Shown here in pieces: positions 19,583 through 27,772 of a stretch of 64,000 nt of DNA. The stretch covers positions 124,001-188,000 of the forward strand of contig CAKXYI010000002.1 in NCBI GenBank assembly GCA_934899185.1, given 5' to 3'. The position numbers and the translations under genes are program-made. The notes beneath the pieces are model-generated. The model saw nothing but the letters and a program-made list of their open reading frames with translations. It was not told the origin of the DNA and did no database searches. Each line of letters opens with the position of its first letter. Within the stretch, counting starts at the first letter, position 1. This DNA is from an uncultured Lachnospiraceae bacterium. Its GTDB lineage: Bacteria > Bacillota > Clostridia > Lachnospirales > Lachnospiraceae.

Positions 19583-20962
19583 TTATTCGATCACAAGGCT
19601 TCCAATCATGTAGCCGTTGGAGGTCAGAGGCATGGTATTTCCAAGTTTGATGACCTCACCGGTAGATGGATCCTGCACCAAAAGGTAAAGGCTGTAAGTA
19701 CCTTTTTCATAATCCCGCAGGGCAAGTAACTGCTTTAAGGTGGTCGTATCCTGCGGATTCCAACTGCGATTATCCGTATCCAGTGGAAGGGTGATCATTT
19801 CTTCCGTATCCTGATTGCGCATGAGCAGGCGCACATCATATGGCATGTAAGAAACGGAAAAACCGACATTTTCTATGGAAAGCGCAAGACTTCCGCTTTC
19901 GTTTTTCCAAGTGTTAAAAGATAGGGCTGCATCCCGCAGAACATAGCGGTAACCCAGATGTGTCGTCATATAATCATAAAGGGTAAGACCACTATAGGCA
20001 TCAGAACTGCTATAGGTCTGGTTTTTCCAAGATTCCAGTGTAGTGTCTGTCTGTTCGGCGTTTAAATAGGAAATGCGGCGTGATAGGAGCATCTGGATGG
20101 CGGTGGATGCGTCTGTCAGGGATGGATCTGCCGCGACAGAGCCGCCGCATGGGGCAAAGGATGCAATCGCTGTCGTGGCTTCTGCCTCTGCATTGGACAT
20201 GGCGGGTGTCAGGCTATCGTTAAAAAGTCCCAGGCGGTAGAAAAGGGTCTTGTCGGAAGTGAAAAGGGTCGGCGGTACACTGGTCTGCCCGATTGCCTGC
20301 AAATATTGCTCGGCATCATGCAATCCCAGATAGAGTGACTTGTCGGTTAGGGAAGCATAGTAGTCGGTCAGGTCGGCAAGGGTGGCATCCGTCAGGCTTG
20401 GTGATGAGAGTGTCTGACCTTGTGCACCGACAAATACCCCTTGTAACTGGTAGATGTGTGAGGCATAGTCATTGATGATGTCGGACACCTGTTCCATATG
20501 GCGATAGACGGTGTTCAGGTCAGACGGCTCGCTGGTGGCATTGTCGCCGGTCGTATCATAGCAGAAACGAAGGATCATTTGCTTGTCGGTCGCTGCCCAG
20601 GTGCTCAAGATGGAACGGATGTCAGCCAGTCCATGATCGGATATGGCACCAGTGGCATAATTTTTCAGATTAATGCGGACAAGACAAAGGCGTGTGGAAT
20701 TATCCAGAGCCAGAGCGTAGTCCACAGTGGACGGATCAAAAGATGTCTCATCGGAGATCTCATACTCATAGGTGTGATACCAGCCGGTATAAGGATTTGC
20801 CAGAGCCTCGTTGCTCTCGGCATAGTCTACCGGAGTAAAAGTGGCAGTGACATTGCGGCGCAATAAAAAAACAGTGCCGATGACACTGAGCGCTATTAAA
20901 AATAAGATCAGACCACACAAAAAGCGCAGACCGCGATGCTTTTTCCTTGTTCTTCCAGCCAT
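19583..20962 (-). CDS. DUF4874/DUF4832-type membrane-anchored or secreted protein
   Basis: This 459-residue protein starts with a basic tail and one hydrophobic segment (about residues 10-32; LRFLCGLILFLIALSVIGTV), so the rest is extracytoplasmic. The N-terminal half carries NPYTGWYHTY and LCLVRINLKNY, typical of DUF4874. The C-terminal half carries GYRYVLRDAALS and VGFSVSYMPYDVRLL, typical of DUF4832. These domains are found together in clostridial cell-surface proteins and look like a TIM-barrel plus beta-sandwich glycan-active module. The function is not established. It stands alone, divergent from the membrane GGDEF gene, with AAGGAG before the ATG at 20962. Confidence 0.75.
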   Translation of the reverse strand: MAGRTRKKHRGLRFLCGLILFLIALSVIGTVFLLRRNVTATFTPVDYAESNEALANPYTGWYHTYEYEISDETSFDPSTVDYALALDNSTRLCLVRINLKNYATGAISDHGLADIRSILSTWAATDKQMILRFCYDTTGDNATSEPSDLNTVYRHMEQVSDIINDYASHIYQLQGVFVGAQGQTLSSPSLTDATLADLTDYYASLTDKSLYLGLHDAEQYLQAIGQTSVPPTLFTSDKTLFYRLGLFNDSLTPAMSNAEAEATTAIASFAPCGGSVAADPSLTDASTAIQMLLSRRISYLNAEQTDTTLESWKNQTYSSSDAYSGLTLYDYMTTHLGYRYVLRDAALSFNTWKNESGSLALSIENVGFSVSYMPYDVRLLMRNQDTEEMITLPLDTDNRSWNPQDTTTLKQLLALRDYEKGTYSLYLLVQDPSTGEVIKLGNTMPLTSNGYMIGSLVIE

Positions 20963-21067
20963 AAGATGCTCCTTTACTTTGCTACAAGGAGTATATCATA
21001 TTTATAGAAAGAATCATAAAAAATTGCCTAAAATTTGTTGTATTTGATGGAGCGTGGGAATGGGATA

Positions 21068-21076
21068 TGGTACAAT
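21068..21076 (+). promoter_or_regulatory. Extended -10 promoter candidate for the GGDEF gene
   Basis: TGG-TACAAT (21068-21076) lies 33 nt before the start codon. No -35 at good spacing is seen, as is common with extended -10 promoters. Confidence 0.4.
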
Positions 21077-21109
21077 ATCTCTAAAAGGATAATAGTAGGG
21101 GGCTTTATC

Positions 21110-22813
21110 ATGGGGACAAGATTGGAAAATAGAAAGAAAACATTCAAATTCATAGTGGCACTCTTGTCGGCTACAGCGACTTTGATCTGGGCTTTATTTT
21201 TTGTGTGGATGCTATGTAAGAACTCGATATCGTCGGATGTCATGGAGTTGACGGAGGGCTGGCAGGTCAGTGTGAATGGTCAGCAGTTAGCGCAGGAGGA
21301 GGCACTGGCAGATTACAAGTTTTCGCACCTGCAAGTGGGGGACGAGGTAGTTCTGAAAGGAAGTTTTCCCGAGGATATGCCCTTACACCAGACCATGACT
21401 TTTCTGTGTTATCTGTCTACAATTGATGTGGAGATCAATGGCAGACAGATTTATCATTATGGGCAGGAGTATGCCAAGAAGAACTGGCTGGTAGGCAGTG
21501 GCTATCATTTTGTAGATCTGCCGGAAGATGCTTCCGGCAAAGATGTTGTCATTACTTTGAGTGCGCGGGAACCGGATGCCTTTACCAACATTACCAATCC
21601 GACGATAACGGCGACCAGTGAAGTCTATCGGGAATTTGCAAGACAGCATCTGCTCAGTAGTTTTGTGGGGATCTTTCTGATTCTCTTAGGAGCGTTCATG
21701 ACCATTGTTAGTGCGGTTGCGGTCTGCTATAGCAAGGTTTACGTGCGTCTTTTATATATCGGGATCTTTAGTTTTTTGATGGGCATTTGGTCTATGTGCA
21801 ATATGAAGGTGTTTGAAATCTTCAAGGTTGATCTGGCTTCCAACACGACGGTAGAGTATCTGACCCTGTATCTGGCACCGATCAGTTTTATTTTAATGAT
21901 CGCACAAATGCGTAAGCATGAGGCCGAATGGAAACAGCAGTTGGCATACGCATCTGCTACTTTGATGGGCATCTTCTTTGCGGTTTCGACCATCCTGCAT
22001 TTTATGAATATTGAGCATTATCCGAGATTTTTGGGATATTTCCACCTCTTTGGTGGGATTTCCCTATTCCTGGTGGTTCTGACCGAATATGATAAGGAAA
22101 GAAAACATGACCGTTCAGAAAAGGCATTACATATCGGAGTGGTTATCCTGTGCGTGAGTGTGGCGATCGATCTGGTTCGCTTTAACCTACAGAAATATGT
22201 CATGCAGGACAATGAACTCCTGACCATCAGTATCATTCCTGTGGGGACCTTGCTCTTTATCGATATGCTGGTCGTAAGTTATATCTTCTATGTCTATGGA
22301 ATCCTGGTACATGAGGCAGAGCAGGAGTGGTTGGCAGACCGGGCATATCACGATGAACTCTGTGGCACTTACAACAGGACTAAGTGCAATGAGCGGTTTG
22401 ACGAACTGGATGCAGGAAATACAGAGTATGCACTCATTAACATGGATCTAAACGGTTTAAAGATCATCAACGATTCTCTGGGGCATGTGCAGGGAGATCT
22501 GCTTTTGCAGGAATTTGCAGCTATCTTGCAGGAAGCTTTTTCTGGTATAGGTGAGGTCTTTCGAATGGGCGGTGACGAGTTTTTGGTATTGATTTGCGAG
22601 AAACAGTTTCCACAGATCGACCAGTGTTTGAATAAAATGGTGCGTTTGGAGAAGCGGAGATCCAGCGAACTGACCTTTCATATCGAGGCAGCTTATGGTG
22701 TGGCAAAAAGCAGTGAGTGTCCCAAGGAAGGCATACAAAAGGTATATATGCTGGCAGATAAGCGTATGTATGATATGAAGACTAAGCAAAAGATCAATCA
22801 GAGATTGCGTTAG
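21110..22813 (+). CDS. Membrane diguanylate cyclase (extracytoplasmic sensor, about 7 TM, GGDEF)
   Basis: This 567-residue protein has an N-terminal membrane segment (about residues 10-36), an extracytoplasmic beta-rich domain (about 40-185; DVEINGRQIYHYG), six or seven membrane segments (about 190-400) in a 7TMR-DISM-like layout, then a GGDEF domain (about 410-560) with DELCGTYNRT, NMDLNGLKIINDSLGH and the intact FRMGGDEFLVL active site. It should make cyclic-di-GMP in response to an external signal. No RxxD inhibitory site is present. AGGGGG at 21097-21102 supports the ATG at 21110 over the earlier in-frame start at 21035. Confidence 0.87.
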   Translation: MGTRLENRKKTFKFIVALLSATATLIWALFFVWMLCKNSISSDVMELTEGWQVSVNGQQLAQEEALADYKFSHLQVGDEVVLKGSFPEDMPLHQTMTFLCYLSTIDVEINGRQIYHYGQEYAKKNWLVGSGYHFVDLPEDASGKDVVITLSAREPDAFTNITNPTITATSEVYREFARQHLLSSFVGIFLILLGAFMTIVSAVAVCYSKVYVRLLYIGIFSFLMGIWSMCNMKVFEIFKVDLASNTTVEYLTLYLAPISFILMIAQMRKHEAEWKQQLAYASATLMGIFFAVSTILHFMNIEHYPRFLGYFHLFGGISLFLVVLTEYDKERKHDRSEKALHIGVVILCVSVAIDLVRFNLQKYVMQDNELLTISIIPVGTLLFIDMLVVSYIFYVYGILVHEAEQEWLADRAYHDELCGTYNRTKCNERFDELDAGNTEYALINMDLNGLKIINDSLGHVQGDLLLQEFAAILQEAFSGIGEVFRMGGDEFLVLICEKQFPQIDQCLNKMVRLEKRRSSELTFHIEAAYGVAKSSECPKEGIQKVYMLADKRMYDMKTKQKINQRLR

Positions 22814-22848
22814 TTGTTGGTCTTTTTCAAGTACATGAAGAGGATTTA

Positions 22849-22877
22849 TAGACAGTTTCCGCAAGCCGTGTTATATT
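22849..22877 (+). promoter_or_regulatory. Probable sigma-A promoter of the hydrogenase gene
   Basis: TAGACA (22849-22854), a 17-nt spacer and TATATT (22872-22877, preceded by TG) lie upstream of the [FeFe] hydrogenase. The Rex-like operator sits just downstream of the expected start point. Confidence 0.5.
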
Positions 22878-22889
22878 ACCAATATGAGA

Positions 22890-22907
22890 TTGTTATTTTT
22901 TTGACAA
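22890..22907 (+). promoter_or_regulatory. Rex operator candidate (hydrogenase)
   Basis: TTGTTATTTTTTTGACAA matches the clostridial Rex consensus TTGTTAANNNNTTAACAA at 12 of 14 defined bases. Its position, right after the predicted transcription start, suits repression by Rex when NADH is low. Confidence 0.65.
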
Positions 22908-22957
22908 AAGTAGCAGGCTAACCACACAAGTATTGAAAAAGGGAGGAACCATACCAA

Positions 22958-24409
22958 ATGTATGCTGACGAAAATGTAATTAAGATCAAACATGATGTAC
23001 TTTATGAAGTAGCCAAATTAGCATTTGCAGATGAATTGGAAGAGAAGAGAGACGGCATTGCGCAGTCTTTGATTCCGGGACCAACACCGCAGTTCCGTTG
23101 CTGTATTTATAAAGAAAGAGAGATTATCCGCCAGAGAGTCCGTCTGGCAGAGGGGAAGGCCTCGGGTATGCATGATGATGGCAATATCGTCCAGGTCATC
23201 AGTTCTGCCTGTGAAGACTGCCCGATTTCCAGTTATGTTGTAACCGACAACTGTCAGAACTGTATCGGAAAGGCATGTATCAATGCATGTAACTTTGGCG
23301 CGATCGAGATGGGACGCCATCGTTCCCATATTGATGCTTCCAAGTGTAAAGAATGTGGTAAATGTGCTCAGGCTTGTCCTTACCATGCGATTGCAGCCTT
23401 AAAGCGTCCGTGCAAATTCTCTTGCCCGGTCGATGCCATCAGTTATGACGAGAACGGTATTTCCGTGATTAATGAAGAAAAGTGTATCCGTTGTGGACTT
23501 TGTATTCACAGATGTCCGTTTGGTGCGATTGGTTCCAAGACCTTTATCGTGGATGTTATCAAGGCGATCAAGTCTGAACATCCGGTATATGCATTGGTCG
23601 CACCGGCGACCGAGGGACAGTTCGGCGAGCATATCACTATGAATAGTTGGAAGAAAGCCATGAAAGCAGTCGGCTTTACCGATCTTGTGGAAGTAGGACT
23701 TGGCGGTGATATGACAGCAGCCTACGAAGCAGAAGAATGGGCAGAAGCATACAAGAATGGCAAGAAGATGACCACTTCCTGCTGTCCTGCATTTGTCAAT
23801 ATGGTAAAGAAGCATTACCCGGAACTGATCGAAAATGTATCAACGACTGTTTCACCGATGTGTGCCGTATCCCGTATGTTAAAGGCAAAAGAACCGGATG
23901 CGATCACCGTATTTATCGGACCTTGTATCTCCAAGAAATCCGAGGTCAAGGAGCATGCCATTGAGGGCAATGCAGACTATGCACTGACCTACAGTGAGAT
24001 CCGTGCCATCATGCGTGCAAGAAATGTTGAACTGGAAGACGATGACAACTCTTATCAGGAGTCATCCATCTATGGCAAGCGTTTTGCAAATTCCGGTGGT
24101 GTTACCGAGGCTGTTTTACAGAGCCTGAAGGAAAGCGATGATGAGATCGCAGCGACCGTCAACAAGTGTAACGGTGCCGCAGAGTGTAAGAAGGCACTTC
24201 TTCTGATGAAAGTCGGCAGATTGCCGGAAGACTTTATCGAGGGTATGATCTGTGAGGGCGGCTGTGTCGGCGGACCGAGTGCTTTCCGTCCACAGGCTTC
24301 TTTCAAGAAGAGCCGTGAGAACATCTTGTCCGAAGCGGATGAGCGTGGTATCCATGAAAATCTGGATCATTACGATATGGATGCATTCTCCATGCATGCA
24401 AAGAGATAA
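22958..24409 (+). CDS. Monomeric [FeFe] hydrogenase, group B-like
   Basis: This 483-residue iron-sulfur protein has a ferredoxin-like N-terminal region rich in cysteines (CQNCIGKACINAC, CKECGKCAQACP, CIRCGLCIHRCP at about residues 95-195), indicating at least two [4Fe-4S] clusters. An H-cluster domain follows with all three signatures in variant form: L1 TSCCPAF, L2 GPCISKKSE and L3 EGMICEGGCVGGPS. These variants match the group B type rather than the classic group A (which has TSCCPxW and a GGG in L3). It probably reduces protons with reduced ferredoxin. There are no maturation genes (hydE/F/G) in the window. It is transcribed alone with a Rex-like operator and its own terminator. Confidence 0.88.
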   Translation: MYADENVIKIKHDVLYEVAKLAFADELEEKRDGIAQSLIPGPTPQFRCCIYKEREIIRQRVRLAEGKASGMHDDGNIVQVISSACEDCPISSYVVTDNCQNCIGKACINACNFGAIEMGRHRSHIDASKCKECGKCAQACPYHAIAALKRPCKFSCPVDAISYDENGISVINEEKCIRCGLCIHRCPFGAIGSKTFIVDVIKAIKSEHPVYALVAPATEGQFGEHITMNSWKKAMKAVGFTDLVEVGLGGDMTAAYEAEEWAEAYKNGKKMTTSCCPAFVNMVKKHYPELIENVSTTVSPMCAVSRMLKAKEPDAITVFIGPCISKKSEVKEHAIEGNADYALTYSEIRAIMRARNVELEDDDNSYQESSIYGKRFANSGGVTEAVLQSLKESDDEIAATVNKCNGAAECKKALLLMKVGRLPEDFIEGMICEGGCVGGPSAFRPQASFKKSRENILSEADERGIHENLDHYDMDAFSMHAKR

Positions 24410-24429
24410 AAGAAAACGAATACATAAAG

Positions 24430-24463
24430 ACAACCGGAGCATCAAAACTCCGGTTGTTTTTCG
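24430..24463 (+). terminator. Intrinsic terminator inside the 3' end of the opposing gene
   Basis: ACAACCGGAG (24430-24439) and CTCCGGTTGT (24449-24458) form a perfect 10-bp stem followed by TTTTT. The right arm and the loop overlap the last codons and stop of the minus-strand gene at 24442-24720. Confidence 0.85.
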
Positions 24464-24720
24464 TTTAGCCAGTCGACAAGAGCACAGAGACCTTCTTCGG
24501 AAAAATCTGCTGTCTGGCGTGTCATCCTTTCCTCGTTCGTCTTGGCAAAGGCGAAGGGCCCTGACCAGATGGTGGCTTGCAACTTGACTTCTTTTTCCTC
24601 CTCAGTATCCGGAATGGGAATTTCTATCTTTTCTACGCGGTAGCGCATATTGCCGTCGCTGCCGGTAAAGGGAGACTTTTTATAAAAATTGAGTGCTAAT
24701 AAAGAATGACGATCGATCAT
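24442..24720 (-). CDS. Conserved small protein of unknown function
   Basis: This 92-residue acidic soluble protein starts MIDRHSLLALNFYKKSPF, has a charged middle (PIPDTEEEKEVKLQ) and ends ALVDWLNEKQPEF. The pattern is familiar from short uncharacterised Lachnospiraceae proteins, but no function is known. AAAGGA (complement of the bases just above 24721) serves as ribosome site. Its final codons and TGA lie within the terminator hairpin of the convergent hydrogenase gene, an economical shared 3' end. Confidence 0.65.
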   Translation of the reverse strand: MIDRHSLLALNFYKKSPFTGSDGNMRYRVEKIEIPIPDTEEEKEVKLQATIWSGPFAFAKTNEERMTRQTADFSEEGLCALVDWLNEKQPEF

Positions 24721-24841
24721 GAAAAAATCCTTTCTTTGTATTATTTTCTTTCCTGCTTTCTATTATAATATATAGTAAGAAAAAGAAGCAAAAAAATTGC
24801 TTTTTTTTCGGACGATTATGCTATACTATATTCTTATCAAA

Positions 24842-24901
24842 AGCACTTGTCAGCATCTAAGTGCTCATAATAGCACTTGGGGAAGTGCTCATCACAGGAG
24901 G
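24842..24901 (+). promoter_or_regulatory. Structured repeat leader (AGTGCTCAT element), copy 2
   Basis: AGCACT (24842-24847), AGTGCT (24860-24865), AGCACT (24872-24877) and AGTGCT (24884-24889) alternate, so each arm has a choice of partner. The stretch ACTTGTCAGCATCTAAG-TGCTCATAATAG differs from copy 1 upstream of the chemoreceptor at only three positions. The last AGTGCTCAT again ends 6 nt before the Shine-Dalgarno (AGGAGG, 24896-24901). An extended -10 promoter (TGC-TATACT, 24820-24828) lies just upstream. Confidence 0.6.
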
Positions 24902-24908
24902 TTTTTAT

Positions 24909-25910
24909 ATGAGGGGATTTTTTAGAAAATGGGGAGCAGTGGCTCTGGCACTGGTCTTGTCGCTATCGGTATTAGCCGGTATGGATGGATCAAGCGTGCA
25001 GGCGGTAGAAGATCATGCAGAGGATTGGATGGCAGACATCGATGGGGAAACGATGCTGAGTTCGATTTCCATTCCGGGCACGCATGACAGCGCAACACAG
25101 TATGTAGGAATGCGTTACATCTTTCAGTGTCAGGACACCAGTATCGCACAACAGTTGGCTGATGGTTACCGCTATTTTGATATGCGTCTGGTCTTAGACG
25201 GCAAGGATGACGAGCAGACCCTGATCCTGAAGCACAATTTTGCAAAGTGCAAAGAGGACGGCGGTCTTTTTGCAAAAGCACTCAAACTGTCCAATGTCTT
25301 ATCGGATGTTTATGCTTTTTTACAGGAAAATCCATCCGAGACGGTCATCCTTTGTATGAAGGCGGAAAACAGCAAGGATGATGTGGCGCAGGTACAGAAA
25401 CTCTTGTACGAACAGATTGATCAGAACTCTCAAATGTGGTATCTCGCCAACGAGATTCCGACTTTGGATCAGGTGCGAGGCAAGATTGTTCTGGCAACAC
25501 GTTTTGAGGATGCCATGGAACTGGGCGAGCAAAAGAGCGGACTGCATTTTTACTGGGAAGATCAGGGAGACCGGGAGATCGTGGATGTGCCGTATGCGCT
25601 CTCTGCCATTAGTGATAGTGCCTCTTTGTGGGTGCAGGACCGCTATAATTACGACACGTCCGACAAAGTGGATGCCATTGTGGACGATCTGGAAAATTGT
25701 CAGGCTGCGGATGATACTTTTTCCATCAACTTTACATCGACCAGTGGCAGTGGTAAGGTAGGACATCCAAAGAAATACGCTGCTGCCATCAATGATTATC
25801 TCTTGGACTACGACTGGCATACAGAGACATGTTATGGTATTGTAGTGGTAGACTTTGCAACAAAGGATTTGGCAAAATGTATTTATAAGACCAATACCTT
25901 TATAAAATAA
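24909..25910 (+). CDS. Secreted phosphatidylinositol-specific phospholipase C-like protein
   Basis: This 333-residue protein begins with a signal peptide (MRGFFRKWGAVALALVLSLS, cleavage likely after VQA near residue 36). The PI-PLC X-domain core is clear: SIPGTHDS with the first catalytic histidine at about residue 57, YFDMRL, the second histidine in LILKHNFA at about 107 and FLQENPSETVILCMK. Such enzymes cleave phosphatidylinositol or GPI-type lipids outside the cell; some homologues are of unknown substrate. AGGAGG 7 nt before the ATG at 24909 rules out the longer in-frame start at 24861, which would lie inside the leader repeat. Confidence 0.85.
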   Translation: MRGFFRKWGAVALALVLSLSVLAGMDGSSVQAVEDHAEDWMADIDGETMLSSISIPGTHDSATQYVGMRYIFQCQDTSIAQQLADGYRYFDMRLVLDGKDDEQTLILKHNFAKCKEDGGLFAKALKLSNVLSDVYAFLQENPSETVILCMKAENSKDDVAQVQKLLYEQIDQNSQMWYLANEIPTLDQVRGKIVLATRFEDAMELGEQKSGLHFYWEDQGDREIVDVPYALSAISDSASLWVQDRYNYDTSDKVDAIVDDLENCQAADDTFSINFTSTSGSGKVGHPKKYAAAINDYLLDYDWHTETCYGIVVVDFATKDLAKCIYKTNTFIK

Positions 25911-25932
25911 GATAGGATAGAGGGTGAAGTTT

Positions 25933-26541
25933 ATGCCACAGGGCAGACCCATGCCGGGAGAGATCTACCGGCATTTTAAAAATAAAACATATCAGATCCT
26001 TGCCGTGGCAAGGCATTCGGAGACCAGAGAATTATATGTCGTCTATCAGGCTTTATATGGGGATTATCAGACCTATGTCCGACCATACAATATGTTCATC
26101 AGTCCGGTCGACCATGACAAGTACCCGGATGTGAGTCAGGAATACCGTTTTGCTTATGTGGCATCTCCGGCAGAGACCATCTGCCAGCCAAAAGATGTGG
26201 CATTTAAGGACGAAAATTCAGAAATTCTGATGCGGGGGCAGAAAGTATTGGCACAGGCAGTGGCAGTACAGCCGGAAAAGCCTGTGGCGAAAGAACCGGT
26301 AATGGACGCAGAGTTACAGGAAGTCAATCCGCATTTTCTGGATTTTCTGGATGCGGATACTTATAGCAGAAAATACGATATTGTGACCGAGATGGAGGAT
26401 GAACTGGACGATCATCTGATCAATCAGATGGCGGCATCCATAGATGAGATCATTGAGGATGGGCGGCTGGAAGACCGTATCCTGCAACTGGAAGCCTGCC
26501 TTAGAACAAAGGCGCGGTATGAATTGAACCGCGCCAGATAA
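25933..26541 (+). CDS. DUF1653 domain protein
   Basis: This 202-residue soluble protein has an N-terminal DUF1653 domain (about residues 5-70: GEIYRHFKNKTYQILAVARHSETRE and YVRPYNMFISPVD), followed by an acidic, probably helical tail. The DUF1653 fold is small and beta-rich and of unknown role. The ATG at 25933 is chosen because AGAGGG sits 8 nt upstream; an in-frame GTG at 25924 would overlap that ribosome site. Only one base separates its stop from the stop of the convergent CYTH gene, and no terminator is visible between them. Confidence 0.75.
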   Translation: MPQGRPMPGEIYRHFKNKTYQILAVARHSETRELYVVYQALYGDYQTYVRPYNMFISPVDHDKYPDVSQEYRFAYVASPAETICQPKDVAFKDENSEILMRGQKVLAQAVAVQPEKPVAKEPVMDAELQEVNPHFLDFLDADTYSRKYDIVTEMEDELDDHLINQMAASIDEIIEDGRLEDRILQLEACLRTKARYELNRAR

Positions 26542-26542
26542 A

Positions 26543-26986
26543 CTATTGGTAGAGAGCCATATTTACATTATGATAACGGCGGTCCATGGTGACATCTTGA
26601 CCGAACCAATCCGGCGGGAGAAAGGCGTTGGCTTCCTCGATGGAGGCAAATTCCACCTCCGCCATGATGAGCGGCTCCATATCGCCATGAAAGACATCAA
26701 GTTCGATGGTGTGTGGGGCAAGCGGGATAAAATACCGGGTCTTGCTGATGATCTTACCATCGGCTTTGGTGCGCAGATGTTCATAGGCTTCTTTGGTAAG
26801 CGGAAATTCACTTTCTTCCCTTGCCATCATCCCCTTGGACTTATAGGTAAGAATATAGCCATCATCCTTCCTGCGGATGCGAAGCACGGGATTTTCATTT
26901 AAATAGGCCTGTTCGATCTGACTACAAGGATATGAGGTCAGATTTTTTGGCAGATCTTTGATCAAAAATTTACGTTCGATTTCCAT
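26543..26986 (-). CDS. CYTH domain protein (adenylate cyclase/triphosphatase-like)
   Basis: This 147-residue protein opens with the ExExK signature (MEIERKF) that defines the CYTH superfamily, followed by basic and acidic strand motifs (LRIRRKDDGYILTYKSKG, IELDVFHG, MAEVEFAS) forming the triphosphate tunnel. Bacterial members hydrolyse inorganic or thiamine triphosphate or act as class IV adenylate cyclases; which applies here is unknown. The ATG at 26984-26986 has AAAGGAG upstream. Longer in-frame starts would overlap the divergent DJ-1 gene. Confidence 0.85.
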   Translation of the reverse strand: MEIERKFLIKDLPKNLTSYPCSQIEQAYLNENPVLRIRRKDDGYILTYKSKGMMAREESEFPLTKEAYEHLRTKADGKIISKTRYFIPLAPHTIELDVFHGDMEPLIMAEVEFASIEEANAFLPPDWFGQDVTMDRRYHNVNMALYQ

Positions 26987-27080
26987 GCGATTCTCCTTTG
27001 ATGCTTTTTCTAATATTATAGCGCAGACAGGAATCCATGGAAAGAAGGAAGAAAACAAAAGAAAGAAATGAGGAAAAGAT

Positions 27081-27638
27081 ATGAGTAAAGTGGCAATTTG
27101 TATGGCAGACGGCTGTGAAGAAATCGAAGGACTTACCGTGGTAGACGTATTGCGTCGTGGCGGAATGGATATTGATACCGTATCCATTTCCGGAGATCCT
27201 TATGTGACCGGATCACACAATATCGCCTTTTGTGCAGATAAGTTGATCTCAGAGTTGAACTGGGCAGATTATGATGGAATCGTTTTGCCGGGCGGGATTC
27301 CGGGAACACCGAATCTGGCAGCGAGTCCGGCAGTGACAGATGCCATCAAATTATTTGATACTGAAGGAAAACTGATCGCAGCAATCTGTGCTGCACCGAG
27401 CATTTTGGGACAGATCGGACTTTTGGAGGGTAGGGATGCTACTTCATATCCTGGATTTGCAGAAAAGATGCCGGGCTGTAATTACAAGACGGATGCCGTT
27501 GTGCGGGATGACAATATCATCACCAGCCGAGGCATGGGAACAGCGATCGAATTTGCCCTTGCTATCGTAGAATATTTTTCAGACCATGAGACAGCGGTTA
27601 CTCTTGGCGAAAAGTTTATCTACCACTATGGTGCATAA
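27081..27638 (+). CDS. DJ-1/PfpI family protein
   Basis: This 185-residue protein of the DJ-1/ThiJ/PfpI fold has the nucleophile elbow AAICAAPSILG with the conserved cysteine at about residue 103, the upstream GCEEIEGLTVVDVLRR with the acidic partner at about residue 15, and the VLPGGIPG loop. Family members act as glyoxalases/deglycases or redox chaperones; the substrate is not readable. GAGGAAAAG precedes the ATG. It is divergent from the CYTH gene with about 94 nt between them. Confidence 0.88.
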   Translation: MSKVAICMADGCEEIEGLTVVDVLRRGGMDIDTVSISGDPYVTGSHNIAFCADKLISELNWADYDGIVLPGGIPGTPNLAASPAVTDAIKLFDTEGKLIAAICAAPSILGQIGLLEGRDATSYPGFAEKMPGCNYKTDAVVRDDNIITSRGMGTAIEFALAIVEYFSDHETAVTLGEKFIYHYGA

Positions 27639-27658
27639 GAGATACTAATAATTTCCAA

Positions 27659-27687
27659 CTATATTTTCCCGTATTATGTTCATACTA
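27659..27687 (+). promoter_or_regulatory. Sigma-G-like (forespore) promoter of the SASP gene
   Basis: CATACTA (27681-27687) matches the -10 consensus of forespore sigma-G promoters, and CTATA (27659-27663) with a 17-nt spacer fits the loose -35. The downstream product, a small acid-soluble spore protein, is a classic sigma-G target. Confidence 0.55.
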
Positions 27688-27696
27688 GCATTAGAT

Positions 27697-27743
27697 AAAT
27701 CTTCTACAAAAGGCATCAGACAAGATTTGGTGTCAGAAGATTT
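27697..27743 (+). other. 5' leader hairpin of the SASP mRNA
   Basis: AAATCTTCT (27697-27705) pairs perfectly with AGAAGATTT (27735-27743), with an inner GGCATC/GGTGTC stem. It starts within a few bases of the predicted transcription start and is not followed by a U tract, so it looks like a 5'-end stabiliser rather than a terminator. Confidence 0.5.
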
Positions 27744-27772
27744 GTCTTAAAATAAATCTGGAGGTAATGAAC

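Noticed and set aside
24787..24809. AAGCAA/TTGCTT hairpin with T run
   Set aside because: It resembles a terminator, but no + strand gene needs one there and the region is extremely A/T-rich, so chance is likely.
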